Below are positions 27,301-40,300 of a stretch of 64,000 nucleotides of DNA, in pieces (position 1 is the first letter of the stretch; the number at the start of each line of letters is the position of its first letter). The stretch covers positions 28,887,501 through 28,951,500 of the forward strand of contig NC_079880.1 in assembly GCF_029227915.1 (NCBI RefSeq). Reading direction: 5' to 3'. The translations under genes and the position numbers were made by a program. The DNA is from Hydractinia symbiolongicarpus. Lineage: Eukaryota; Cnidaria; Hydrozoa; Anthoathecata; Hydractiniidae. Under the pieces are notes generated by a model that saw only the letters and a program-made list of their open reading frames with translations, did no database searches and had not been told where the DNA came from.

Positions 27301-27780
27301 GGGCCAAGCCCGGGATTTACGTGCAATCGCGGTTTTCGTTTGCCGGCGATTAAACCTCTTTCATTAAGCGTCTCATTAAAAATGAAAACATTTTTAAAAA
27401 CTACAAGTCTCATGCGTTTTAGTGGTGAAAAGATAATTTAAATATTCGTTCTGGAAATGAGTTTACTCACAGGGTACATTCTTTGTAAACATTCGACTAT
27501 ACGGGACATGCCCGGGATTTAGGGAAATCGTGGTATTTCGTTTGCCGGCGATTAAACCTCTTTCATTAGGCGTCGCATTAAAAATGAAAACATTTTTGGA
27601 AACTACAAGTCTCATTCGTTCTATTGGTGCAGAAATAATTTAAAAAATCGTTCGGGAAATCAGTTTACTCTCTGGGTACTTTCTTTGTATACATTCGAAT
27701 ATACGGGCCAAGCACGGGATTTACGTGCAATCGCGGGTTTTCGTTTGCCGGCGAATAAACCTCTTTCATTAAGCGTCTCA
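21371..27780. repeat. HOR zone with 18/19-monomer offset
   Basis: A run of monomers starting near 22,160 recurs near 25,800 at 3,644 bp (18 monomers). A second run near 22,980-23,600 recurs near 26,830-27,450 at 3,847 bp (19 monomers); its marker ATCGTGTTATTTCG is at about 23,073 and 26,920. The extra monomer lies at about 26.28-26.49 kb, which nearly duplicates the preceding one. In this stretch two 204-bp monomers in a row keep one reading frame open across three repeats (26,063-26,632). This is a chance effect of length. Confidence 0.82.
23186..25620. repeat. 5-monomer tandem duplication (1,011 bp) followed by a dimer expansion
   Basis: Positions 23,186 and 24,197 start parallel runs offset by 1,011 bp, with the shared rare variants GGGAAACCGTGG and TTTGCCTGCGATTAAAC (23,683 and 24,694). 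The GCCGGC to GCGGC one-base deletion monomer appears at about 24,103, 25,113 and 25,518. Its first step is 1,010 bp and its second 405 bp, so a dimer was added after the 5-monomer duplication. This zone also contains the leftmost monomers with CATTCGAATATACGGG. Confidence 0.87.
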
Positions 27781-29860
27781 TTAAAAAGGAAAACATTTTT
27801 GAAAACTACAAGTCTCATGCGTTTTAGTGGTGAAAAGATAATTTAAAAAATCGTTCTGGAAATGAGTTTACTCACAGGGTACTTTCTTTGTAAACATTCG
27901 ACTATACGGGACATGCCCGGGATTTAGGGAAATCGTGGTATTTCGTTTGCCGGCGATTAAACCTCTTTCATTAGGCGTCTCATTAAAAATGAAAACATTT
28001 TTGGAAACTACAAGTCTCATTCGTTCTATTGGTGCAGAAATAATTTAAAAAATCGTTCGGGAAATCAGTTTACTCCCTGGCTACTTTCTTTATATACATT
28101 CAACTATACGGGCCAAGCCCGGGATTTACGGGAAATCGCGGGTTTCCGTTTGCCGGCGATTAAACTTCTTTTATTCAGCGTCTCATCAAAAATGAAAACA
28201 TTTTTGAAAACTACAAGTCTCCCGCGTTTTAGTGGTGAAAAAAAAAATTAACAAATCGTTCGGGAAATGAGTTTACACCCTGGGTACTTTCTTTGTATAC
28301 ATTCGAATATACGGGCCAAGCCCGGGATTTACGGGAAATCGCGGGTTTTCGTTTGCCGGCGATTAAACTCCTTTTATTCAGCGTCTCATCAAAAATGAAA
28401 ACATTTTTGAAAACTACAAGTCTCACGCGTTTTAGTGGTGAAAAAATAATTTAAAAAATCGTTCTGGGAATGAGTTTACTTACCGGGTACTTTCTTTGTA
28501 TACATTCGACTATACAGGCCAAGCGCGGGATTTACAGGAAATCGAGGGTTTTTGTTTGCCGGCGATCAAACCTCTTTCATTAAGCGTCTCATCAAAAATG
28601 AAAACATTTTTGAAAACTACAAGTCTCATGCGTTTTAGTGGTGAAAAAAAAATATAAAAAATCGTTCAGGAAATGAGTTTACACCCTGGGTACTTTCTTT
28701 CTATACATTCGACTATACATGCCAAGCTCGGGATTTACGTGCAATCGCGGGTTTTCGTTTTCCGGCGAATAAACCTCTTTCATTAAGCGTCTCATTAAAA
28801 AGGAAAACATTTTTGAAAACTACAAGTCTCATGCGTTTTAGTGGTGAAAAGATAATTTAAATATTCGTTCTGGAAATGAGTTTACTCACAGGGTACTTTC
28901 TTTGTAAACATTCGACTATACGGGACATGCCCGGGATTTAGGGAAATCGTGGTATTTCGTTTGCCGGCGATTAAACCTCTTTCATTAGGCGTCTCATTAA
29001 AAATGAAAACATTTTTGGAAACTACAAGTCTCATTCGTTCTATTGGTGCAGAAATAATTTAAAAAATCGTTCGGGAAATCAGTTTACTCCCTGGCTACTT
29101 TCTTTATATACATTCAACTATACGGGCCAAGCCCGGGATTTACGGGAAATCGCGGGTTTCCGTTTGCCGGCGATTAAACTTCTTTTATTCAGCGTCTCAT
29201 CAAAAATGAAAACATTTTTGAAAACTACAAGTCTCCCGCGTTTTAGTGGTGAAAAAAAAAATTAACAAATCGTTCGGGAAATGAGTTTACACCCTGGGTA
29301 CTTTCTTTGTATACATTCGACTATACGGGCCAAGCCCGGGATTTACGGGAAATCGCGGGTTTTCGTTTGCCGGCGATTAAACTCCTTTTATTCAGCGTCT
29401 CATCAAAAATGAAAACATTTTTGAAAACTACAAGTCTCACGCGTTTTAGTGGTGAAAAAATAATTTAAAAAATCGTTCTGGGAATGAGTTTACTTACCGG
29501 GTACTTTCTTTGTATACATTCGACTATACAGGCCAAGCGCGGGATTTACAGGAAATCGAGGGTTTTTGTTTGCCGGCGATCAAACCTCTTTCATTAAGCG
29601 TCTCATCAAAAATGAAAACATTTTTGAAAACTACAAGTCTCATGCGTTTTAGTGGTGAAAAAAAAATATAAAAAATCGTTCAGGAAATGAGTTTACACCC
29701 TGGGTACTTTCTTTCTATACATTCGACTATACATGCCAAGCTCGGGATTTACGTGCAATCGCGGGTTTTCGTTTGCCGGCGAATAAACCTCTTTCATTAA
29801 GCGTCTCATTAAAAAGGAAAACATTTTTGAAAACTACAAGTCTCATGCGTTTTAGTGGTG
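27781..29860. repeat. 5-monomer tandem duplication (about 1,015 bp)
   Basis: The rare variant TTAAAAAGGAAAACATTTTT (ATG changed to AGG) recurs at about 27,781, 28,796 and 29,811, which is 1,015 bp apart each time, then once more a single monomer later near 30,014. CCCTGGCTACTTTC is shared at about 28,075 and 29,089. The two copies differ by only a few bases. Confidence 0.87.
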
Positions 29861-32800
29861 AAAAGATAATTTAAAAAATCGTTCTGGAAATGAGTTTACT
29901 CACAGGGTACTTTCTTTGTAAACATTCGAATATACGGGCCAAGCACGGGATTTACGTGCAATCGAGGGTTTTCGTTTGCCGGCGAATAAACCTCTTTCAT
30001 TAAGCGTCTCATTAAAAAGGAAAACATTTTTGAAAACTACAAGTCTCATGCGTTTTAGTGGTGAAAAGATAATTTAAAAAATCGTTCTGGAAATGAGTTT
30101 ACTCACAGGGTACTTTCTTTGTAAACATTCGACTATACAGGCCAAGCGCGGGATTTACAGGAAATCGAGGGTTTTTGTTTGCCGGCGATCAAACCTCTTT
30201 CATTAAGCGTCTCATCAAAAATGAAAACATTTTTGAAAACTACAAGTCTCATGCGTTTTAGTGGTGAAAAAAAAATATAAAAAATCGTTCAGGAAATGAG
30301 TTTACACCCTGGGTACTTTCTTTCTATACATTCGACTATACATGCCAAGCTCGGGATTTACGGGAAATCGAGGGTTTTCGTTTGCCGGCGATTAAACCAC
30401 TTTCACTAAGCGTCTTATCAAAAATGAAAACATTTTTGGAAACTACAAGTCTCATTCGTTCTATTGGTGCAGAAATAATTTAAAAAATCGTTCGGGAAAT
30501 CAGTTTACTCCCTGGGTACTTTTTTGTATACATTCGAATATACGGGCCAAGCCCGGGATTTACGTGCAATCGCGGGTTTTCGTTTGCCGGCGATTAAACC
30601 TCTTTCATTAAGCGTCTCATTAAAAATGAAAACATTTTTGAAAACTACAAGTCTCATACGTTTTAGTGGTGAAAAGATAATTTAAAAAATCGTTCTGGAA
30701 ATGAGTTTACTCACAGGGTACTTTCTTTGTAAACATTCGACTATACGGGCCAAGCCCGGGATTTACGTGCAATCGCGGTTTTCGTTTGCCGGCGATTAAA
30801 CCTCTTTCATTAAGCGTCTCATTAAAAATGAAAATATTTTTGAAAACTACAAGTCTCATGCGTTTTAGTGGTGAAAAGATAATTTAAAAAATCGTTCTGG
30901 AAATGAGTTTACTCACAGGGTACATTCTTTGTAAACATTCGACTATACGGGACATGCCCGGGATTTAGGGAAATCGTGGTATTTCGTTTGCCGGCGATTA
31001 AACCTCTTTCATTAGGCGTCTCATTAAAAATGAAAACATTTTTGGAAACTACAAGTCTCATGCGTTTTAGTGGTGAAAAGATAATTTAAAAAATCGTTCT
31101 GGAAATGAGTTTACTCACAGGGTACTTTCTTTGTAAACATTCGACTATACGGGCCAAGCCCGGGATTTACGTGCAATCGCGGGTTTTCGTTTGCCGGCGA
31201 TTAAACCTCTTTTATTAAGCGTCTCATTAAAAATGAAAACATTTTTGAAAACTACAAGTCTCATGCGTTTTAGTGGTGAAAAGATAATTTAAAAAATCGT
31301 TCTGGAAATGAGTTTACTCACAGGGTACTTTCTTTGTAAACATTCGACTATACGGGCCAAGCCCGGGATTTACGTGCAATCGCGGTTTTCGTTTGCCGGC
31401 GATTAAACCTCTTTCATTAAGCGTCTCATTAAAAATGAAAATATTTTTGAAAACTACAAGTCTCATGCGTTTTAGTGGTGAAAAGATAATTTAAAAAATC
31501 GTTCTGGAAATGAGTTTACTCACAGGGTACTTTCTTTGTAAACATTCGACTATACGGGACATGCCCGGGATTTAGGGAAATCGTGGTATTTCGTTTGCCG
31601 GCGATTAAACCTCTTTCATTAGGCGTCTCATTAAAAATGAAAACATTTTTGGAAACTACAAGTCTCATTCGTTCTATTGGTGCAGAAATAATTTAAAAAA
31701 TCGTTCGGGAAATCAGTTTACTCCCTGGGTACTTTCTTTATATACATTCAACTATACGGGCCAAGCCCGGGATTTACGGGAAATCGCGGGTTTCCGTTTG
31801 CCGGCGATTAAACTTCTTTTATTCAGCGTCTCATCAAAAATGAAAACATTTTTCAAAACTGCAAGTCTCCTGCGTTTTAGTGGTGAAAAAAAAATTAAAA
31901 AATCGTTCGGGAAATGAGTTTAGACCCTGGGTACTTTCTTTGTATACATTCGACTATACGGGCCAAGCCCGGGATTTACGGGAAATCGCGGGTTTTCGTT
32001 TGCCGGCGATTAAACTCCTTTTATTCAGCGTCTCATCAAAAATGAAAACATTTTTGAAAACTACAAGTCTCACGCGTTTTAGTGGTGAAAAAATAATTTA
32101 AAAAATCGTTCTGGAAATGAGTTTACTTACCGGGTACTTTCTTTGTATACATTCGACTATACAGGCCAAGCCCGGGATTTACAGGAAATCGAGGGTTTTC
32201 GTTTGCCGGCGATCAAACCTCTTTCATTAAGCGTCTCATCAAAAATGAAAACATTTTTGAAAACTACAAGTCTCATGCGTTTTAGTGGTGAAAAAAAAAT
32301 ATAAAAAATCGTTCAGGAAATGAGTTTACACCCTGGGTAATTTCTTTCTATACAATCGACTATACATGCCAAGCTCGGGATTTACGGGAAATCGAGGGTT
32401 TTCGTTTGCCGGCGATTAAACCACTTTCACTAAGCGTCTTATCAAAAATGAAAACATTTCTAAAAACTACAAGTCTCATGCGTTTTAGTGGTGAAAAAAT
32501 AATTTAAAAAATCGTTCGGGAAATGAGTTTACACCCTGGGTACTTTCTTTGTATACATTCGAATATACGGGCCAAGCCCGGGATTTACGTGCAATCGCGG
32601 TTTTCGTTTGCCGGCGATTAAACCTCTTTCATTAAGCGTCTCATTAAAAATGAAAACATTTTTGAAAACTACAAGTCTCATGCGTTTTAGTGGTGAAAAG
32701 ATAATTTAAAAAATCGTTCTGGAAATGAGTTTACTCACAGGGTACATTCTTTGTAAACATTCGACTATACGGGACATGCCCGGGATTTAGGGCAATCGTG

Positions 32801-33360
32801 GTATTTCGTTTGCCGGCGATTAAACCTCTTTCATTAGGCGTCTCATTAAAAATGAAAACATTTTTGGAAACTACAAGTCTCATTCGTTCTATTGGTGCAG
32901 AAATAATTTAAAAAATCGTTCGGGAAATCAGTTTACTTCCTGGGTACTTTCTTTGTATACATTCGAATATACGGGCCAAGCCCGGGATTTACGTGCAATC
33001 GCGGGTTTTCGTTTGCCGGCGATTAAACCTCTTTCATTAAGCGTCTCATTAAAAATGAAAACATTTTTAAAAACTACAAGTCTCATGCGTTTTAGTGGGG
33101 AAAAGATAATTTAAAAAATCGTTCTGGAAATGAGTTTACTCACAGGGTACATTCTTTGTAAACATTCGACTATACGGGACATGCCCGGGATTTAGGGAAA
33201 TCGTGGTATTTCGTTTGCCGGCGATTAAACCTCTTTCATTAGGCGTCTCATTAAAAATGAAAACATTTTTGGAAACTACAAGTCTCATTCGTTCTATTGG
33301 TGCAGAAATAATTTAAAAAATCGTTCGGGAAATTAGTTTACTCCCTGGGTACTTTCTTTG
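29861..33360. repeat. Less regular satellite stretch with runs of one monomer type
   Basis: From 30.7 to 31.6 kb, monomers of the TTCTGGAAATGAG/CACAGGG type follow each other without the usual alternation (TTCTGG at about 30,690, 30,890, 31,100, 31,300 and 31,500). From 32.5 kb a 4-monomer period of about 810 bp begins (CATTCGAATATACGGG with GCGGTTTTCG at about 32,556 and 33,365). No unique sequence is present. Confidence 0.8.
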
Positions 33361-36300
33361 TATACATTCGAATATACGGGCCAAGCCCGGGATTTACGTG
33401 CAATCGCGGTTTTCGTTTGCCGGCGATTAAACCTCTTTCATTAAGCGTCTCATTAAAAATGAAAACATTTTTGAAAACTACAAGTCTCATGCGTTTTAGT
33501 GGTGAAAAGATAATTTAAAAAATTGTTCTGGAAATGAGTTTACTCACAGGGTACATTCTTTGTAAACATTCGACTATATGGGACATGCCTGGGATTTAGG
33601 GAAATCGTGGTATTTCGTTTGCCGGCGATTAAACCTCTTTCATTAGGCGTCTCATTAAAAATGAAAACATTTTTGGAAACTACAAGTCTCATTCGTTCTA
33701 TTGGTGCAGAAATAATTTAAAAAATCGTTCGGGAAATCAGTTTACTCCCTGGGTACTTTCTTTGTATACATTCGAATATACGGGCCAAGCCCGGGATTTA
33801 CGTGCAATCGCGGGTTTTCGTTTGCCGGCGATTAAACCTCTTTCATTAAGCGTCTCATTAAAAATGAAAACATTTTTGAAAACTACAAGTCTCATGCGTT
33901 TTAGTGGTGAAAAGATAATTTAAAAAATCGTTCTGGAAATGAGTTTACTCACAGGGTACTTTCTTTGTAAACATTCGACTATACGGGCCAAGCCCGGGAT
34001 TTACGTGCAATCGCGGTTTTCGTTTGCCGGCGATTAAACCTCTTTCATCAAGCGTCTCATTAAAAATGAAAACATTTTTGAAAACTACAAGTCTCATGCG
34101 TTTTAGTGGTGAAAAGATAATTTAAAAAATCGTTCTGGAAATGAATTTACTCACAGGGTACTTTCTTTGTAAACATTCGACTATACGGGACATGCCCGGG
34201 ATTTAGGGAAATCGTGGTATTTCGTTTGCCGGCGATTAAACCTCTTTCAATAGGCGTCTCATTAAAAATGAAAACATTTTTGAAAACTACAAGTCTCATG
34301 CGATTTAGTGGTGAAAAGATAATTTAAAAAATCGTTCTGGAAATGAGTTTACTCACAGGGTACTTTCTTTGTATACATTCGACTATACGGGACAAGCCCG
34401 GGATTTACGGGAAATCGCGAGTTTTGGTTTTCCGGCGATTAAACCTCTTTCATTACACGTCTCATTAAAAATGAAAACATTTTTAAAAACTACAAGTCTC
34501 GTGCGTTTTAGTGGTGAAAAAATAATTTGAAAAATCGTTCGGGAAATGAGTTTACTCCCTGGGTACTTTCTTTGTATACTTTTGACTATACGGGCCGAGT
34601 CCGGGGTTTACGGGAAATGGCGGGTTTTCGTTTGCCGGCGATTAAACCTCTTTTATTCAGCGTCTCATCAAAAATAAAAACATTTTTGAAAACTACAAGT
34701 CTCATGCGATTTAGTGGTGAAAAGATAATTTAAAAAATCGTTCGGGAAATGAGTTTAGACCCTGGGTACTTTCTTTGTATACATTCGACTATACGGACCA
34801 AGCCCGGGATTTACGGGAAATCGCGGGTTTTCGTTTGCCGGCGATTAAACTCCTTTTATTCAGCGTCTCATCAAAAATGAAAACATTTTTGAAAACTACA
34901 AGTCTCACGCGTTTTAGTGGTGAAAAAATAATTTAAAAAATCGTTCTGGAAATGAGTTTACTTACCGGGTACTTTCTTTGTATACATTCGAATATACGGG
35001 CCAAGCCCGGGATTTACGTGCAATCGCGGTTTTCGTTTGCCGGCGATTAAACCTCTTTCATTAAGCGTCTCAATAAAAATGAAAACATTTTTGAAAACTA
35101 CAAGTCTCATGCGTTTTAGTGGTGAAAAGATAATTTAAAAAATCGTTCTGGAAATTAGTTTACTAACAGGGTACATTCTTTGTAAACATTCGACTATACG
35201 GGACATGCCCGGGATTTAGGGAAATCGTGGTATTTCGTTTGCCGGCGATTAAACCTCTTTCATTAGGCGTCTCATTAAAAATGAAAACATTTTTGGAAAC
35301 TACAAGTCTCATTCGTTCTATTGGTGCAGAAATAATTTAAAAAATCGTTCGGGAAATCAGTTTACTCCCTGGGTACTTTCTTTGTATACATTCGAATATA
35401 CGGGCCAAGCCCGGGATTTACGTGCAATCGCGGGTTTTCGTTTGCCGGCGATTAAACCTCTTTCATTAAGCGTCTCATTAAAAATGAAAACATTTTTGAA
35501 AACTACAAGTCTCATGCGTTTTAGTGGTGAAAAGATAATTTAAAAAATCGTTCTGGAAATGAGTTTACTCACAGGGTACTTTCTTTGTAAACATTCGACT
35601 ATACGGGCCAAGCCCGGGATTTACGTGCAATCGCGGTTTTCGTTTGCCGGCGATTAAACCTCTTTCATCAAGCGTCTCATTAAAAATGAAAACATTTTTG
35701 AAAACTACAAGTCTCATGCGTTTTAGTGGTGAAAAGATAATTTAAAAAATCGTTCTGGAAATGAATTTACTCACAGGGTACTTTCTTTGTAAACATTCGA
35801 CTATACGGGACATGCCCGGGATTTAGGGAAATCGTGGTATTTCGTTTGCCGGCGATTAAACCTCTTTCAATAGGCGTCTCATTAAAAATGAAAACATTTT
35901 TGAAAACTACAAGTCTCATGCGATTTAGTGGTGAAAAGATAATTTAAAAAATCGTTCTGGAAATGAGTTTACTCACAGGGTACTTTCTTTGTATACATTC
36001 GACTATACGGGACAAGCCCGGGATTTACGGGAAATCGCGAGTTTTGGTTTTCCGGCGATTAAACCTCTTTCATTACACGTCTCATTAAAAATGAAAACAT
36101 TTTTAAAAACTACAAGTCTCGTGCGTTTTAGTGGTGAAAAAATAATTTGAAAAATCGTTCGGGAAATGAGTTTACTCCCTGGGTACTTTCTTTGTATACT
36201 TTTGACTATACGGGCCGAGTCCGGGGTTTACGGGAAATGGCGGGTTTTCGTTTGCCGGCGATTAAACCTCTTTTATTCAGCGTCTCATCAAAAATAAAAA

Positions 36301-37250
36301 CATTTTTGAAAACTACAAGTCTCATGCGATTTAGTGGTGAAAAGATAATTTAAAAAATCGTTCGGGAAATGAGTTTAGACCCTGGGTACTTTCTTTGTAT
36401 ACATTCGACTATACGGACCAAGCCCGGGATTTACGGGAAATCGCGGGTTTTCGTTTGCCGGCGATTAAACTCCTTTTATTCAGCGTCTCATCAAAAATGA
36501 AAACATTTTTGAAAACTACAAGTCTCACGCGTTTTAGTGGTGAAAAAATAATTTAAAAAATCGTTCTGGAAATGAGTTTACTTACCGGGTACTTTCTTTG
36601 TATACATTCGAATATACGGGCCAAGCCCGGGATTTACGTGCAATCGCGGTTTTCGTTTGCCGGCGATTAAACCTCTTTCATTAAGCGTCTCAATAAAAAT
36701 GAAAACATTTTTGAAAACTACAAGTCTCATGCGTTTTAGTGGTGAAAAGATAATTTAAAAAATCGTTCTGGAAATGAGTTTACTAACAGGGTACATTCTT
36801 TGTAAACATTCGACTATACGGGACATGCCCGGGATTTAGGGAAATCGTGGTATTTCGTTTGCCGGCGATTAAACCTCTTTCATTAGGCGTCTCATTAAAA
36901 ATGAAAACATTTTTGGAAACTACAAGTCTCATTCGTTCTATTGGTGCAGAAATAATTTAAAAAATCGTTCGGGAAATCAGTTTACTCCCTGGGTACTTTC
37001 TTTGTATACATTCGAATATACGGGCCAAGCCCGGGATTTACGTGCAATCGCGGCTTTTCGTTTGCCGGCGATTAAACCTCTTTCATTAAGCGTCTCATTA
37101 AAAATGAAAACATTTTTGAAAACTACAAGTCTCATGCGTTTTATTAGTGAAAAGATAATTTAAAAAATCGTTCTGAAAATGAGTTTACTCACAGGGTACT
37201 TTCTTTGTAAACATTCGACTATACGGGCCAAGCCCGGGATTTACGTGCAA
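33361..37250. repeat. Nearly perfect 8-monomer HOR of exactly 1,620 bp, about 2.4 copies
   Basis: 33,361-34,980 and 34,981-36,600 align with no gaps at 1,620 bp. Most of the length compared is identical; the only differences I saw are about six substitutions at 33,450-33,600, such as CTATATGGG versus CTATACGGG. A third copy starts at 36,601 and stays nearly identical until about 37,140-37,270, where differences accumulate and it diverges. Shared markers include GAGTTTTGGTTTTCCGGCG (34,430 and 36,050) and GAGTTTAGACCCTGGG (34,751 and 36,371). The near absence of divergence points to a very recent duplication; an assembly artefact cannot be excluded from sequence alone. Confidence 0.92.
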
Positions 37251-37379
37251 TCGCGGTTTTCGTTTGCCGGCGAATAAACCTCTTTCATTAAGCGTCTCAT
37301 TAAAAATGAAAATATTTTTGAAAACTACAAGTCTCATGCGTTTTAGTGGGGAAAAGATAATTTAAAAAATCGTTCTGGA

Positions 37380-40300
37380 AATGAGTTTACTCACAGGGTA
37401 CATTCTTTGTAAACATTCGACTATACGGGACATGCCCGGGATTTAGGGAAATCGTGGTATTTCGTTTGCCGGCGATTAAACCTCTTTCATTAGGCGTCTC
37501 ATTAAAAATGAAAACATTTTTGGAAACTACAAGTCTCATTCGTTCTATTGGTGCAGAAATAATTTAAAAAATCGTTCGGGAAATCAGTTTACTCCCTGGG
37601 TACTTTCTTTGTATACATTCCAATATACGGGCCAAGCCCGGGATTTACGTGCAATCGCGGTTTTCGTTTGCCGGCGATTAAACCTCTTTCATTAGGCGTC
37701 TCATTAAAAATGAAAACATTTTTGAAAACTACAAGTCTCATGCGTTTTAGTGGTGAAAAGATAATTTAAAAAATTGTTCTGGAAATGAGTTTACTCACAG
37801 GGTACATTCTTTGTAAACATTCGACTATACGGGACATGCCCGGGATTTAGGGAAATCGTGGTATTTCGTTTGCCGGCGATTAAACCTCTTTCATTAGGCG
37901 TCTCATTAAAAATGAAAACATTTTTGGAAACTACAAGTCTCATTCGTTCTATTGGTGCAGAAATAATTTAAAAAATCGTTCGGGAAATCAGTTTACTCCC
38001 TGGGTACTTTCTTTGTATACATTCGAATATACGGGCCAAGCCCGGGATTTACGTGCAATCGCGGGTTTTCGTTTGCCGGCGATTAAACCTCTTTCATTAA
38101 GCGTCTCATTAAAAATGAAAACATTTTTGAAAACTACAAGTCTCATGCGTTTTAGTGGTGAAAAGATAATTTAAAAAATCGTTCTGGAAATGAGTTTACT
38201 CACAGGGTACTTTCTTTGTAAACATTCGACTATACGGGCCAAGCCCGGGATTTACATGCAATCGCGGTTTTCGTTTGCCGGCGATTAAACCTCTTTCATT
38301 AAGCGTCTCATTAAAAATGAAAACATTTTTGAAAACTACAAGTCTCATGCGTTTTAGTGGTGAAAAGATAATTTAAAAAATCGTTCTGAAAATGAGTTTA
38401 CTCACAGGGTACTTTCTTTGTAAACATTCGACTATACGGGACATGCCCAGGATTTAGGGAAATCGTGGTATTTCGTTTGCCGGCGATTAAACCTCTTTCA
38501 ATAGGCGTCTCATTAAAAATGAAAACATTTTTGAAAACTACAAGTCTCATGCGATTTAGTGGTGAAAAGATAATTAAAAAAATCGTTCTGGAAATGAGTT
38601 TACTCACAGGGTACTTTCTTTGTATACATTCGACTATACGGGACAAGCCCGGGATTTACGGGAAATCGCGAGTTTTGGTTTGCCGGCGATTAAACCTCTT
38701 TCATTACACGTCTCATTAAAAATGAAAACATTTTTAAAAACTACAAGTCTCGTGCGTTTTAGTGGTGAAAAAATAATTTGAAAAATCGTTCGGGAAATGA
38801 GTTTACTCCCTGGGTACTTTCTTTGTATACTTTTGACTATACGGGCCGAGTCCGGGGTTTACGGGAAATGGCGGGTTTTCGTTTGCCGGCGATTAAACCT
38901 CTTTTATTCAGCGTCTCATCAAAAATAAAAACATTTTTGAAAACTACAAGTCTCATGCGATTTAGTGGTGAAAAGATAATTTAAAAAATCGTTCTGGAAA
39001 TGAGTTTACTCACAGGTTACTTTCTTTGTATACTTTTTGACTATACGGGCCGAGTCCGGGGTTTACGGGAAATGGCGGGTTTTCGTTTGCCGGCGATTAA
39101 ACTCCTTTTATTCAGCGTCCCATCAAAAATGAAAACATTTTTGAAAACTACAAGTCTCACGCGTTTTAGTGGTGAAAAAATAATTTAAAAAATCGTTCTG
39201 GAAATGAGTTTACTCACAGGGTACTTTCTTTGTATACATTCGACTATACATGCCAAGCCCGGGATTTACGGGAAATCGAGGGTTTTCGTTAGCCGGCGAT
39301 TAAACCTCTTTCATTAAGCGTCTCATCAAAAATGAAAACATTTTTGAAAACTACAAGGCTCACGCGTTTTAGTGGTGAAAAAATAATTTAAAAAATCGTT
39401 CCTGAAATAAGTTTACTCACAGGGTACTTTCTTTGTAAACATTCGACTATACGGGACATGCCCGGGATTTAGGGAAATCGTGGTATTTCGTTTGCCGGCG
39501 ATTAAACCTCTTTCATTAGGCGTCTCATTAAAAATGAAAACATTTTTGGAAACTACAAGTCTCATTCGTTCTATTGGTGCAGAAATAATTTAAAAAATCG
39601 TTCGGGAAATCAGTTTACTCCCTGGGTACTTTCTTTGTATACATTCGAATATACGGGCCAAGCCCGGGATTTACGTGCAATCGCGGGTTTTCGTTTGCCG
39701 GCGATTAAACCTCTTTCATTAAGCGTCTCATTAAAAATGAAAACATTTTTGAAAACTACAAGTCTCATGCGTTTTAGTGGTGAAAAGATAATTTAAAAAA
39801 TCGTTCTGGAAATGAGTTTACTCACAGGGTACTTTCTTTGTAAACATTCGACTATACGGGCCAAGCCCGGGATTTACATGCAATCGCGGTTTTCGTTTGC
39901 CGGCGATTAAACCTCTTTCATTAAGCGTCTCATTAAAAATGAAAACATTTTTGAAAACTACAAGTCTCATGCGTTTTAGTGGTGAAAAGATAATTTAAAA
40001 AATCGTTCTGAAAATGAGTTTACTCACAGGGTACTTTCTTTGTAAACATTCGACTATACGGGACATGCCCGGGATTTAGGGAAATCGTGGTATTTCGTTT
40101 GCCGGCGATTAAACCTCTTTCAATAGGCGTCTCATTAAAAATGAAAACATTTTTGAAAACTACAAGTCTCATGCGATTTAGTGGTGAAAAGATAATTAAA
40201 AAAATCGTTCTGGAAATGAGTTTACTCACAGGGTACTTTCTTTGTATACATTCGACTATACGGGACAAGCCCGGGATTTACGGGAAATCGCGAGTTTTGG

